Source: Chamaelirium japonicum
Taxonomy: Eukaryota; Streptophyta; Magnoliopsida; Liliales; Melanthiaceae
Direction of reading: 5' to 3'
NCBI GenBank assembly: GCA_947650365.1
Contig: CANTAL010000753.1
Span: 1-64,000 of the forward strand
DNA: 64,000 nucleotides
Within the stretch, counting starts at the first letter, position 1; every line of letters begins with the position of its first letter. Both the position numbers and the translations under genes were made by a program. This document shows, in pieces, positions 11,049 to 21,243 of the stretch. The notes under the pieces are model-generated. The model was not told the DNA's origin. It worked only from the letters and a program-made list of their open reading frames with translations, and did no database searches.

Positions 11049-11386
11049 AACCTAGCCCCTTAACTGATATGGGACTAAATCCCCAACAATCCCCCTCTTC
11101 ACACGAGGTTTCAGGCTGGCAAAACTACCAAGACCCCCCTCGCTCCCCCCTAATGCTACACGCCACGAGGCTTAGGGCTGGTGAGCCCCCCCTCTCATGC
11201 ACAATGCGGTGCAGTGCAACATGGGCCAACACTTGGTGGAATATGAGCTTTGACACCACTTATGGTCCCCTTGACCCTTGGATACCTGCCTCCCCACAAA
11301 ACCAACTTGTGAGTATAGGTCCAAGGCAAGTATTTAAATACAACATCACCCACCCCTTTAGTCGATGTGGGACTAAATCCCCAACA

Positions 11387-11889
11387 AAATTCATACTGCA
11401 TAAAATCTATCTCTTGTCGAAGTTCTCCAATGTAGTGAGCAATGCTTTGCTCCTCTGGCTCGAAAATACCGCACTTATTATGAGATGATCAAGATTCCAT
11501 GAAATGAATTCACTGCTGACAATGGTGAAGTCTAAGGAAGATATTGTGCAAATAGTTCTGCAGCAATAATTTTCTTTTGAGCTATTTCTTCAGCTTTTTC
11601 TCTAAGACTCAATTCAATATTTACCTTCATGAAAACATTGTAATTTGAGTTTGATGCCACTAAGCATGGAAACACATATATTTCTTCAATTTGACAGTGA
11701 CGATCTTCACCTAGCTTCCGATGGCGGGGGAACAACCTTGTAATCAAAGAATCGGTTTAACAATGTTGAGCTAGTCGATAAATTCATCAGGTTAGATTCG
11801 ACCTTCAACTTCTGATATATCACTTGACAGCCGACTATAAGAACAATGAAGATACAAATGATGAACTCCTTCTCAAAAACCTATGTTAA
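11387..11889. other. Gene-free spacer
   Basis: No gene or named element is recognised. Short open frames on both strands lack conserved motifs. Confidence 0.4.
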
Positions 11890-12175
11890 AGTTCTTATTC
11901 AAAATTCACTCTTTATTTTACTTGACTAGGGCTTTATATAAGCAGTGACATAAAGAACCCAATAACCACCATACATGGTGAAACCAACAACAATAGGTGA
12001 GTCCAAAGCAACTCAATTCTGTCATAAGAATCAACAAATCTTTGTCACAAGAATCAACATACATTTCATGAAAGAAAACAAAAAGGTTAACTCACAACTT
12101 AAAAATCCCATTATTAGAGAGGCTCCTGGAGAGTAGAAAAAGCGAATGCAAATGGGAATTTGTCTGATTTGTATT
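11890..12175. repeat. Dispersed repeat, uninterrupted copy
   Basis: This copy of the repeat also found at 1593-1719 plus 4565-4713 has no insertion. It shares CTTTATATAAGCA (TATA-like), CCATACATGGTGAAACCAACA, TGAGTCCAAAGCA and GAGGCTC with the other copy. Comparing the two copies defines the LINE and Copia insertion points. Confidence 0.5.
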
Positions 12176-12890
12176 CTTGCTATAGAATTCTGATACATAT
12201 CCTGCTCTTTTTATATCCCTACTCTTTAGTATTTTTTAAGGTTTTTCAATATACATACTCAAAGAGCCAAAAAACAAAGAAAGAAAGTTTGGTCTTTTGA
12301 CGCGTTATCTTAGATAGAAAAAGGATTTTAGCTAGTACATTTATGGTAAAACAATGGAAAACACAATAACCATGAAGCATAATATCTATTATAAGCGTGA
12401 CTGATGAGAATATTAAGGTGGATGTGCGATAAAACTAGGAGGTTGGGGAATGAATATGTTAGAGTTGCATCAAATGGGTGATGCAAAAGAAATTAAAATC
12501 ATATGCGTATATGTGTAGTAGAGTATATGTGTCCGGTCCCAATAAGGAGATGGTTTTATATTAGTGTTAAAGGGTCAAAAGAGATGAGGTGAATACTTCA
12601 AATAATATGGATGGAAGGTATACATAAGAGGATTTTCAAAGAAAAAAAAGAAGAAGAGTATGTATGTATGTCTCTCATTTTAGGTTTTCGAAAAAAAAGA
12701 AGAAGAACGATTTTTTTCACCGTCCTTGAAGGAGTGTGAATATCACTATCCTACTTATTGGTTCATTTGAAGGGTATGTATGCTAGTTTTTTTGACAAGT
12801 AGGTATGTATGTCATTCCAATTTATGCATCATGGTGAAATGACCACAATTCCTTGAAATGGACCAATCATGGGGACGGTGATGTTTACCC
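12176..12890. other. AT-rich DNA without recognised features
   Basis: There is low-complexity A-rich sequence around 12640-12700 and small TATG repeats at 12660 and 12780. No gene is supported. Confidence 0.4.
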
Positions 12891-13558
12891 TGTTGGAGCA
12901 TAATAACCCTAATGAGGTAGAATCGCCGCTTTGATGCTTGTAGAAGTGAATTAGGGTTTCGGATCTCAATGATCCAAAGAGAAGAAACGATCATAGATAA
13001 TATTCACAAAACAAAGAGAGGAAACAATCACACATGACATAAAGACGTTTATTGACGCAGTTCAGAAAAGCCCTACCTATGCAGGTGTCGGTCACCGCCC
13101 TTTGGAGCATTATGGAATTAGATAGGAGAATACAACCATCTTTTTCTTCCTTGCCTCCACGGATCTCAAGGAGAAAATTGACCTATCTTGATCAACACCG
13201 ACCTCCCTTCGTTTCTTACATTCAATTGAGAAGCTCGGAGAAGATCCTAGCAACCATTAAAACCATATGACGCACTATCAACACTCTAAAGGAAAAATCC
13301 CTTAAATATGGCAAAATCTCATGCAAACAATCTCCTAGCTGCTACAGGATTCGTTAGGGCTCCCTCAGAGTTCACCTGGATAAAACCCACATTTGGAACC
13401 CCGTGAAACTCCTCTGCCTGGAATTTTGTTCAGGTGCCCACTGAGGTTCGCTCAGGAGAAACTTGTAGCCGGGCACTCTCGGTTTTCTACTATCTGCAAT
13501 CTCACCTGGGCACCCAAATGGTGGCACCCGAGCTTCGAAATTGAGCTAATATGCAACA
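12891..13558 (-). mobile_element. Solo LTR, 668 bp
   Basis: The unit begins TGTTGG and ends GCAACA, giving the TG...CA ends and short inverted repeats of an LTR. It is flanked by TACCC (12886-12890) and CACCC (13559-13563), a near-perfect 5-bp target duplication. Orientation is proposed as minus because that reading resembles familiar plant Copia-type LTRs. No internal domain lies on either side, so unequal recombination to a solo LTR is the simplest reading. Confidence 0.55.
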
Positions 13559-14003
13559 CACCCTCCTTCAAGGACGATGAACAAAGTCGTTCTCTGTAAG
13601 GAAAGATATGAAAACACTCACTGTGAATAAAGATCCCATAACAAAAATGACTAATGAAGGATTCATAAAGTCACCCCGGATAAATGGGAGAGTTTGATGA
13701 TCATGATTAATTTTTTTGGGGGTCAAAATGACATCCTTAGGGGGAGGGGATTAAGTAGACCTCAATCAATAAAAATTAATAAAAAAATTGACCACTCAAA
13801 ATAATTGAGTATGCTATACAAGGAAATACATAGTAGAGTAGTTGGAAGAGACAAACTAAACAAAAATAAGCATCATTAGAGCTTGACATGGTTTAATATA
13901 TTATATATATAATATTATTGTTTATTCAAGGTAAGGATTAGAGTTGGCAATCGAGTTAGGGTTAGTGTTGGTGGGTTAGGATGGCGCAACCCTAACCCTA
14001 CGT
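13559..14003. other. Spacer with short telomere-like motifs
   Basis: No gene is seen. GAGTTAGGGTTAG-type sequence at 13952-13980 and AACCCTAACCCTA at 13988-14000 resemble short interstitial telomeric repeats bordering the next LTR. Confidence 0.45.
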
Positions 14004-14237
14004 TGTAGACACACGAATTTCGTCGGACCCGAACCCGACTTACGTGTGCCGACGCGGATGCAAACCCGACACGCAGACCCGACTCGCACCTGGCAAAGAG
14101 GAGCGGACCCCATGCGCCAAGGGGGGCCGGCCCCTACTAGGGTCCGAACCCCATGGGGCCGGCCCCTACTAGGACCCGAGCCACATGGGGCCGGCCCTAG
14201 TAGGACCCGAACCCCATGGGGGGCCGGCCGGCCCTGC

Positions 14238-14357
14238 AAGGAAAGGGAAGAAAAGGAAAGAAAAGAAAAGAAAGAAAAGAAAAAGGAAAGAAAAGAAAGG
14301 AAAGAAAAGGAAAGGAAAGAAAAGAAAAGGAAAGAAAAGAAAGAAAAGGAAAGAAAT
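14238..14357 (+). repeat. Purine microsatellite (AAAGA/AAAGG)n
   Basis: About 120 bp is almost purely A and G on the plus strand, made of interspersed AAAGA, AAAGG and GGAAA pentamers. It lies upstream of the LTR TATA box. Apparent Lys/Arg/Glu-rich or Phe/Ser/Leu-rich open frames here are composition artefacts. Confidence 0.85.
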
Positions 14358-14625
14358 ACCGCCATGCGCGGGGGGAGGTAGCGTATGACGTCTGCACACA
14401 CGCGGATCTACGCCGATCCCTCGATCCGACGCACAAGACGAAGCGCCCGATCGCCATCGATTTCGTGCGCAAAAATCCAGCCATAATTGCACCCGCCAGA
14501 AAAGGAAAACAACTAAATGTTATTCCCCTCATCAATGGATGAATAAAATCCGGGTAATTATGAGAGAGATACAAAAGGGATTTAAAATTAAAAAGTTCCC
14601 ATATCTCTCTCCCCACCTCTTTGCC

Positions 14626-14633
14626 TATAAATA
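14626..14633 (+). promoter_or_regulatory. TATA box of the large LTR
   Basis: TATAAATA lies at the transition from AT-rich to GC-rich LTR sequence and about 1.6 kb before the AATAAA signal. This is consistent with the U3/R promoter of the LTR. Confidence 0.5.
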
Positions 14634-14890
14634 GAGGGGGTGGGGGAAGGAAAAAAATGGTCGGGAAATTGAAGACGAAACGCCAGAGCTCTGCAGAAGA
14701 GGAGACGCTTCTTCATCAACCCAAGGCTTCACGAGGCACAGTCAAGCCTGTCCCGAGGGATCGGCTTACTGAAAGTCCTCATCAACGTGAAGACCCTTGC
14801 ACACGAAGATCATCCCTTCAACTCCGTGCACGAAGAAGAAAGCTCGGAGAAGAAGAACCCTTCGACTCCGAAGACGCCAGAAGCAAAGGC

Positions 14891-15250
14891 CGGAGAAGAA
14901 GAGGAGCGGCACTACCCCGTCGTCTCCAACAAGCTTCGACTCCGATCAAGCCCAAAAGCCCGGAGAAGAAGAGGAGCGGCACTACCCCGTCGTCTCCAAC
15001 AAGCTTCGACTCCGATCAAGCCCAAAAGCCCGGAGAAGAGGAGGAGCGGCACTACCCCGTCGTCTCCAACAAGCTTCGACTCCGATCAAGCCCAAAAGCC
15101 CGGAGAAGAAGAGGAGCGGCACTACCCCGTCGTCTCCAACAAGGCTTCGACTCCGATCAAGCCCAAAAGCCCGGAGAAGAAGAGGAGCGGCACTACCCCG
15201 TCGTCTCCAACAAATCCTCGATCCCGATCAAGCCCCAAAGCCCGGAGGAG
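14891..15250 (+). repeat. 70-bp tandem array inside the LTR
   Basis: Five near-identical units, marked by GAGGAGCGGCACTACCCCGT at 14901, 14971, 15041, 15111 and 15182. The spacing is 70 bp three times and 71 bp once, owing to one added G. The unit contains no stop codon in any of the three plus frames, so all three frames stay open across the array. This explains the long but meaningless ORFs at 14621-15333. A weaker 60-bp series (CGTCGCTACCC, 15336-15480) follows. Confidence 0.9.
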
Positions 15251-16226
15251 AGAAGCGAAGCGTCATCACCCCGTCGTCTTCGACTAACACCTGCGCCATC
15301 CACGAAGAAGAAAGCATAGAGCAGATCGTCTGAAGCGTCGCTACCCCGTCGTCTTCATCAACAAAAGTCGACGCTACAACCGTCGCACGGAGACCGTCGC
15401 TACCCTCGTCGTCTTCATCAACAAAAGCCGACACCACAACCGTCGCACGGAGATCGGTGCTACCCCCACCATCTTCGAAACCATTCTTCGACTCCGATCA
15501 CGCCAAAGAAGCCCAGAGAAGAAGAGAAGTCCAGTCGATACGTAAACCGTCGAAGCACCGGAGAAGTAGCCCACGTCGTTCGAAGAAGAAGATCGAGTTG
15601 ACGCCAAAGCTAAAGCCAACGCAAGAAGCCAAAGCAAAGCCCCAGTAAAGCCCGCGCCAAAGCAACGCAAGTGCCAAAGCCAAGCGACTACGCCGGCCAC
15701 GAGCAAAAGCACCGCACGTTCTAGCCGATACAACGCGAAGTCCGGAAGAACGAAAGCATCGCAAGTCTCTCCCAGCTACGTCCAAGTGCAAGCACCGAAG
15801 CAAAGCAAAAGCCAGAGCCACGCCGGAGCCAAGTCAAAGCCAAAAAGCCAAAGCCAAAGCCAACGCCAAAAGCTCGATCGAAGCCGCGAACCGACGATCA
15901 AGGACACCGAGGTCAAGCAAGGAACGAGGAAGACGCGAAGACCGAGGAACGAAGCCGAAAACCCCCTAGCCGAGAAAGCGCGAAGCACGGAAGGGACAAA
16001 GCAACGGTGGACATTCCTTAGCCTCTCCAAAACCCTCTCCCTGTAAAACCCCTGTCCTGGGCAGCCCCTTCAGAGCTCTCGCACGAACACCACGTGGAGA
16101 CGCGGATCAAAGGGATCCCCCAGAAGAGCTTTCCCACAATCCCCTGATCAAAACTCGCCGCAACCCGGACTCGCTACACCCGAGCCACCCGGGTCCCGGC
16201 CACAATTGTAATCTCGTGTGATTCGC

Positions 16227-16232
16227 AATAAA
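16227..16232 (+). terminator. Poly(A) signal of the large LTR
   Basis: AATAAA lies 29 bp before the proposed LTR end, in the position expected near the R/U5 border. Confidence 0.45.
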
Positions 16233-16261
16233 GACGACCCGCGCTTTTTTCCGCGTCCACA

Positions 16262-17019
16262 CACGTTTATTAAACGGGACAATTATCTTAACCCTAACCC
16301 TAGGGTTAATCTTGACGCTAATGCACCTAACCTTCTTAGTATAACATTACATAAGCTAATGTTTCATCTAGTATTACTTATCACATACCTTTATGAAATA
16401 ACAGACAAAAATATCATAAGAGAAGTTGCAGTGGACAGGGTTAATGTTGAAGACTTCGGGAATACAATGTTAGGGCTTTTGATTCCTAGAACAATGCTTA
16501 GTTTCTGTTTGTAACCTGCCACCCAGGAATCCAATAAAGGGAGTAGGATACGAGTGACAAAATCTGTTAGGGTTCCTTTTTTTTTCTTTTTCTTGGTGTT
16601 GTGTGCAGAGGATCGAGCGACATGCAAAGATCAAACCATGCGACAAAGATCAAAAAGGGTCATGATGGGCATCGGGAGAGTCGTACACCATAAATCCCCC
16701 CTTCCCTTCAGCTTGCCCCTAAGCCACCCCTGTTCAGCAAGCCAGGGTGGCAGGTTTGACAGGTCAAGTTAGAGTCATATTATGATTAGGTTTAGCGGGT
16801 CGGATCATGTTTTGCTAGGTCTAGTAAGAATAATAGTGGTTATTGCTTGTCTCAGCATGATAAGTTCAATTCTCTGACATTTCTTGCATGATATGCTTGA
16901 TTTACAGAAACAAATCGCTTCCAAAATAAGAGTAAGGGTGGGGCTATATACAACCCACAAAATACCGTAGCTAGCCCTCGCTTAAAGGTTATCCCCTCTT
17001 TTGCCTCTTTTGTCCGCGT
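16262..17019. other. Gene-free spacer
   Basis: CCCTAACCCTAGGGTTAA (about 16291-16308) is telomere-like. No gene or named element is otherwise visible. A T-rich run occurs at 16578-16590. Confidence 0.4.
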
Positions 17020-17385
17020 GCATGTGGCCACCGGTTGACTCCGCCTTCGACAACCCACCACCATTGGCCCTCCTCCTCCTCTTTCCTCCTCTCTCCCCTA
17101 TCCTCCTCCTTTTTCCTTCTTCCACCTTCTCTTCCCACTCCTTCTCATCTTGGAAATCGCAGCAGTCGACCACACCAGGCCGAATGCATAGAACGGTCAT
17201 TCGGCCATGGTGCGATTTCCAAGATGAGGAGGAAGAGAGGAGGTTAAAGGAAAGCGAAGGAAGAATGGGAGGAGGAGGAGGAGGAAGGAAGGAGGGAGGA
17301 CGAGGAGTAGACAAACCATTGTTGGTGGGTTACCGATGGCGGATGCGGACGGTGTCCCACACATGGCTGGTGACAGGGTGGCAGG
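17020..17385. repeat. Imperfect foldback (inverted repeat)
   Basis: The central arms are nearly perfect: CTCATCTTGGAAATCGCA (about 17145-17162) and its complement TGCGATTTCCAAGATGAG (about 17210-17227). The complementarity continues outward through the pyrimidine-rich left arm and the purine-rich right arm to a CAACCCACCACCATTGG/TTGTTGGTGGGTTACC-like pair. The form is that of a foldback or MITE-like hairpin. No target duplication was identified. Confidence 0.6.
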
Positions 17386-17787
17386 AGTGGGCTACCATCT
17401 GTAGAAAGGCAAGGATGAACCATGAATCGCGACACATCATGTATTTTTTAAAATTTAAGTTAGAGTTGCCTATTTTATTTTGAAATTGGTGAGCTATATA
17501 TAGATCCAAAGAATAAACGAATAATCTATATTACATGTTAGGGCAGTTTGGGTTATTTACAACCTTGACATCCTCAAAATCACACAGAGACAAGTTTTGT
17601 AAACAAGTTGTCCATCCAATCTAATTGTACGTATCAAACACATCTCAATCTCCCCCTCAAATCAAACGGATCAAAAAATCCTTCAAATCCCTCAAAACTG
17701 AAGGCCATGTTTATAACCACCCCCGCCCCTGAAATCCCTCAAAATCGAATCCATTCGATCAAATCAAACGACTAAACCCCCCCTAAA

Positions 17788-18143
17788 ATCCCTCTCTCTC
17801 TTTCTGTCTCTCTTCCTCAAGATCTTCCTCAAGATCTCTCTCTATACCGATCACACCCCCCCTCTCTCTCTCTCCAGTTTCTCTCTCTCTCTCTCTCTCG
17901 CTCCTCGTCTCTCTCTCTCTCTCTCTTTCTATCTCTCTCTCCCTGTCTCTCTCTTTCACCGATCCCCTCTCTGTCTTCCCCATGATCTCTATCTCTCTGT
18001 CGCTTTTCCCCATGATTTCTCTCTCTCTATACACCGATCGCCCCCCCTCTCTATCTTTCTCTTTCTTTCCGATCTCTCTCCCTGTCTCTCTCTCTCTGAT
18101 CCCTTTCTCTTTCCCCCCCCCCCCCTCTCTCTCTCTCTCCGGG
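17788..18143. repeat. Compound CT microsatellite
   Basis: About 350 bp is dominated by (CT)n with interspersed CCCCATGAT(C/T)TCT and ACCGATC motifs. The open frames with Arg-Glu or Ser-Leu runs are composition artefacts. Confidence 0.9.
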
Positions 18144-18200
18144 TTGGGGGGGAAGGGTTGGTCGCGCCGCTTTGTGCCAATCGGCACGGGCATCTTTATA

Positions 18201-18507
18201 TCTATACTAAAATTGAAGCCTCTCTCCCGCGTTGTGACACATGGACATCTTTTAAAGAGCTAGAATTCTTCTTCTATGTGTGAACATGGCTCTCCTTTAA
18301 ATCCATTTAAAAACCTACAATAAAGATGATAAATTTCATTTAATGGCATTTAATGGTCATTTGATGTTAATCTATCTCTCTCTCTCTCTCTCTAACAAGT
18401 GAATCATACTCACTTCAGATTTTACACTTCTTCGAACAGTTGCGATGTCGTCTTTGCCAAATGGCATGCATCAAGCAAATTCGGGCATTGCCCGGGTTTC
18501 TTACTAG
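18201..18507 (+). mobile_element. Non-autonomous Helitron, copy 1
   Basis: The 307-bp unit starts TCTATACTAAAAT and ends CGGGCATTGCCCGGGTTTCTTACTAG. It therefore has a 5' TC, a short GC-rich palindrome about 11 nt before the end, and a terminal CTAG followed by T, which are the hallmarks of Helitron ends. It carries no ORF. The same unit recurs at 20327-21576. Confidence 0.75.
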
Positions 18508-18512
18508 TTTAT

Positions 18513-20324
18513 CTATCTATATCTATACTATATACTAAAACGAAAGCCTTACAAGGAGCTTTCGCCATGTGGCACATCATTAATTTTAATTTAAGCCTCA
18601 TAAATGGAAATTTAAACCCATTTCTCTACATGCTTAATGCTCTTATGATCTATTCCTTTCTTACTGACATTTGAACCCATTCTTGCATGTCGTTTTAAAT
18701 TAAATGCTCTATCGTCTGCAAACCATTTTCTCTCATTTCTCCCGATGCCCATTAGTGGAAAGTTAAACTCATTTCACCCGATGCCCATAAATACTCATTT
18801 AAAGCCGTTTTGCCTTCAGAGGATCCCGTGTTGTTTCTAATTCCTCTTGTATACTTGAGACTTGAGATACCCTGTACTTAATATCCGACGCTTGGGGAGC
18901 TTCGTTGACCGAATGTGAAAAGGGTGGGTTTATTCCCAACTAAACAAAATATCAGAGTAATTCCAAGGGTTCAACTCCTATTATGTAATAGCTCTCCATG
19001 AGATTTCAACGAGATTATAAATCACCTCCATCAAACCCTGCCGCTTCTTTAACTCCAATCCGACCCCCACCTTCATGGCAAGAACCACTACGATGACAAC
19101 CTCGGCGATGAGCTCCACTTCTCCGTCGAACTTCGCCGACCTCCTATGAAGTTTCTTATGGTGGTTTCTTATAGAGTCAGTCAGTACTCCTTCCGCATGA
19201 ATATGTATTACCCTCATGAATCTCTGTTTGTGTTTGTTTTTAAATATTTAGGCAATATCATTTCTTTTGGTTTACAAATTAGGTTGTTTTGGAATTTATT
19301 ACAGTTAATTTTAACATTATGTATCTTCTATTTTTTTCTCTTTGGTACTTGGAAGTAAGAGATGTTGAATAGGTAATAATACGTACATTAGTTTCTTGAG
19401 AATTTTATGATTTTTCTTTCTCGATATTTCAGGTGTCCTGAGCTGCAATGTTTCAGCCTAGAAAATCTTGAGGTATCCGACAAACAATTCTGTAAGGTGA
19501 TCAACAAATTTGATTTTCTTGAGGGCATAGGAGTGGACGAGAGTTTCATCTACCACGAAGGGCTCCAATATGTCTACCAATGCTGAGTGTACGACGTACT
19601 TCACCGAGCTGAAAGTATTTACTGAAACGGTGGCTGAAGGCATGGAGTCTGTCATCTGTGATTGTCTCCTTCAAATCAGAAAGCTTGATACGATGTATTG
19701 CACGATGTCCAGGATGATGACAATATATATTTGTGCATCTTGAATAATCAGGGTATTGGTCAGGGTTCAAAACAATCGAAGGAAGTCTGAATGGGCACAT
19801 GAGTTTTTTTAAATCATCTCATTTGTTGTATGGTTTAAAAGAAAATTATAATAATAATATTTTTTTTCTAGCTCTTTTTGATTCTAATATCATTGATTAC
19901 ATACCAAATACCACTGTGGGTTTGACTGGGATATATGTTTGGAAAATTATCAATGCCAATTAGAAAATCGATTTTTAGTAAAACTGTGATGATTTATATG
20001 CTTTATCCTAGGTTATATAGGTTGAGTTTTAGATTCCAACTTCTTAATTGTATAGCACAATTGAAACTAGGCCGTCGTTAAGTACTTTTTTAAAATATGC
20101 AACGGCTACATGCAGTATTCCCCTTTCACCCTTTCACAGTCGTCTCCACAATTACTTATCCGATTTTTTTTCCTCAAAAAAATGTTGGCATGGCCGAATT
20201 TATTTCTATTTATTCCTTCAATCTATTTTTTTAATCATAAATTCTTTTTTTCTTTTTTATTATAATATATTATTATTTATAATTTTAATATTTTATTTCA
20301 TGATTTGCACGGGTTCAATACTAG
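18513..20324 (+). mobile_element. Second, longer Helitron-like element
   Basis: A 5' head similar to the short Helitrons (TATACTAAAACGAAAGCC near 18533) opens about 1.8 kb of sequence that ends GCACGGGTTCAATACTAG, followed by T. That tail fits the Helitron CTRR-T rule and a GCACGGG half-hairpin, although the partner arm is eroded. It lies between copies 1 and 3 of the short family. The exact 5' end is uncertain. The interior includes a possible captured gene fragment (see 19434-19585). Confidence 0.45.
19434..19585 (+). pseudogene. Possible captured exon, F-box/LRR-like
   Basis: After a plausible acceptor (GATATTTCAG at 19424-19433) the plus strand reads CPELQCFSLENLEVSDKQF and then VINKFDFLEGIGVDESF. 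The spacing of Cys-Pro, Leu and Phe resembles the leucine-rich repeats of plant F-box/LRR proteins. It stops at TGA after about 50 codons. If real it is a gene fragment carried by the surrounding Helitron. The assignment is tentative. Confidence 0.25.
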
Positions 20325-20326
20325 TA

Positions 20327-20620
20327 TCTATACTAAAATGGAAGCCTCTTTCCCGTGTTGTGACACGTGGACGTCTTTTAAAGAGCTAGAATTCTTCTTC
20401 CATGTGTGAACGCGGCTCTCTTTTAAATCCATTTAAAAACCTACCATAAAGATGATAAATTTTCATTCAATGACATTTAATGGTCATTTGATATTAATCT
20501 CTCTCTAACAAGTGAATCACACTTACTTTAGATTTCACATTTTTTCGAACATTTGCAATGCTGTCTTTGTCAAATGACATGCGTCAAGCACATTCGGGCA
20601 TTGCCTGTGTTTCTTACTAG
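20327..20620 (+). mobile_element. Non-autonomous Helitron, copy 3
   Basis: Starts TCTATACTAAAATGGAAGCC and ends TTCTTACTAG. It lies two bases (TA) after the CTAG of the preceding element. It is the same family as 18201-18507. Confidence 0.75.
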
Positions 20621-20623
20621 TCT

Positions 20624-20922
20624 TCTATATATATACTAAAATGGAAGCCTCTCTCCCGTGTTATGACACGTGGACGATTTTTAAAGATCCAAAATCCTTC
20701 TTATGTGTGAACACGACTCTCTTTTAAACCCATTAAAAACCTACCATAAAGATGATAAATACTCATTCAATGACTTTTAATGGTTATTTGATGTTAATAT
20801 CTCTTTCTAACAAGTAAATCACACTCACTTCAGTTTTCACATTTCTTCTAACAGTTGCGATGTCGTCTGTGCCAAATAGCGTACATCAAGTTCATCCTGG
20901 CAATACCCGGGTTTCTTACTAG
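20624..20922 (+). mobile_element. Non-autonomous Helitron, copy 4
   Basis: Head TCTATATATATACTAAAATGG and tail CCCGGGTTTCTTACTAG. It is separated from copy 3 by three bases. It differs from the other copies by scattered substitutions. Confidence 0.75.
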
Positions 20923-20924
20923 TA

Positions 20925-21241
20925 TCTATACTAAAATGGAAGCCTCTCTCCGATGTTGTGACACGTGAACGTCTTTTAAAGGGCTAGAATTCTTCTTCCG
21001 TGTGTGAACGCGGCTCTGTTTAAATCCATTTAAAAACCAACCATAAAGATGATAAATTTCCATTCAATGACATTTAATGTTAATCTCCCTCTCTTTCTCT
21101 CTCTCTAACAAGTGAATTTCACACAAGTGAATTTCCCTCTCTTTAACTTCAGATTTCACACTTCTTCGAACAGTTGCGATTTTGTCTTTGCCAAATGCCG
21201 TGCATCAAACACATTCGGGCATTGCCCGGGTTTCTTACTAG
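20925..21241 (+). mobile_element. Non-autonomous Helitron, copy 5
   Basis: Head TCTATACTAAAATGGAAGCC and tail GGCATTGCCCGGGTTTCTTA, then CTAG. A two-base spacer (TA) separates it from copy 4. It has a local duplication of the AAGTGAATTTC segment near 21110-21135. Confidence 0.75.
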
Positions 21242-21243
21242 GA

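Larger units (their letters stand above)
9981..11386 (-). mobile_element. TRIM element interrupted by Cassandra cluster
   Basis: The right LTR at 11263-11386 (TGGTCCCC...CCCCAACA) matches a left LTR that is split in two: 9981-10070 and 11049-11088. Both LTRs share CCCTTGGATACC, CAGCATCACCCA-like sequence and the end GGGACTAAATCCCCAACA. On the minus strand a primer site (AGTGGTGTCAAAGCT) adjoins the right LTR and a purine tract (GAAGAGGGGGAT) lies beside the left one, so the element is in minus orientation. The internal domain, 11089-11262, is non-coding. The Cassandra cluster sits inside the left LTR. Confidence 0.65.
14004..16261 (+). mobile_element. Large Gypsy-like solo LTR, about 2.26 kb
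   Basis: The unit starts TGTAGACACACG and ends TCCACA. It is flanked by TACGT and CACGT, which differ at one base and fit a 5-bp target duplication. It contains a TATA box (TATAAATA, 14626-14633), a long GC-rich transcribed-type region and an AATAAA signal at 16227-16232 about 30 bp before the end. This is the U3-R-U5 order of an LTR. The start and composition recall Tat/Ogre-type Gypsy LTRs, but without internal domains the family is an inference. Confidence 0.55.

Noticed and set aside
14891-15250. CRISPR array
   Set aside because: The repeats are directly contiguous 70-bp units without variable spacers, and the genome is a plant nuclear genome.
14621-15333. Overlapping ORFs of 166-232 codons
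   Set aside because: They result from a stop-free 70-bp repeat within an LTR leader, are open in all three frames and show no domain.
17783-18193. 136-codon Arg/Glu-rich ORF
   Set aside because: It is a reading frame through a CT microsatellite.
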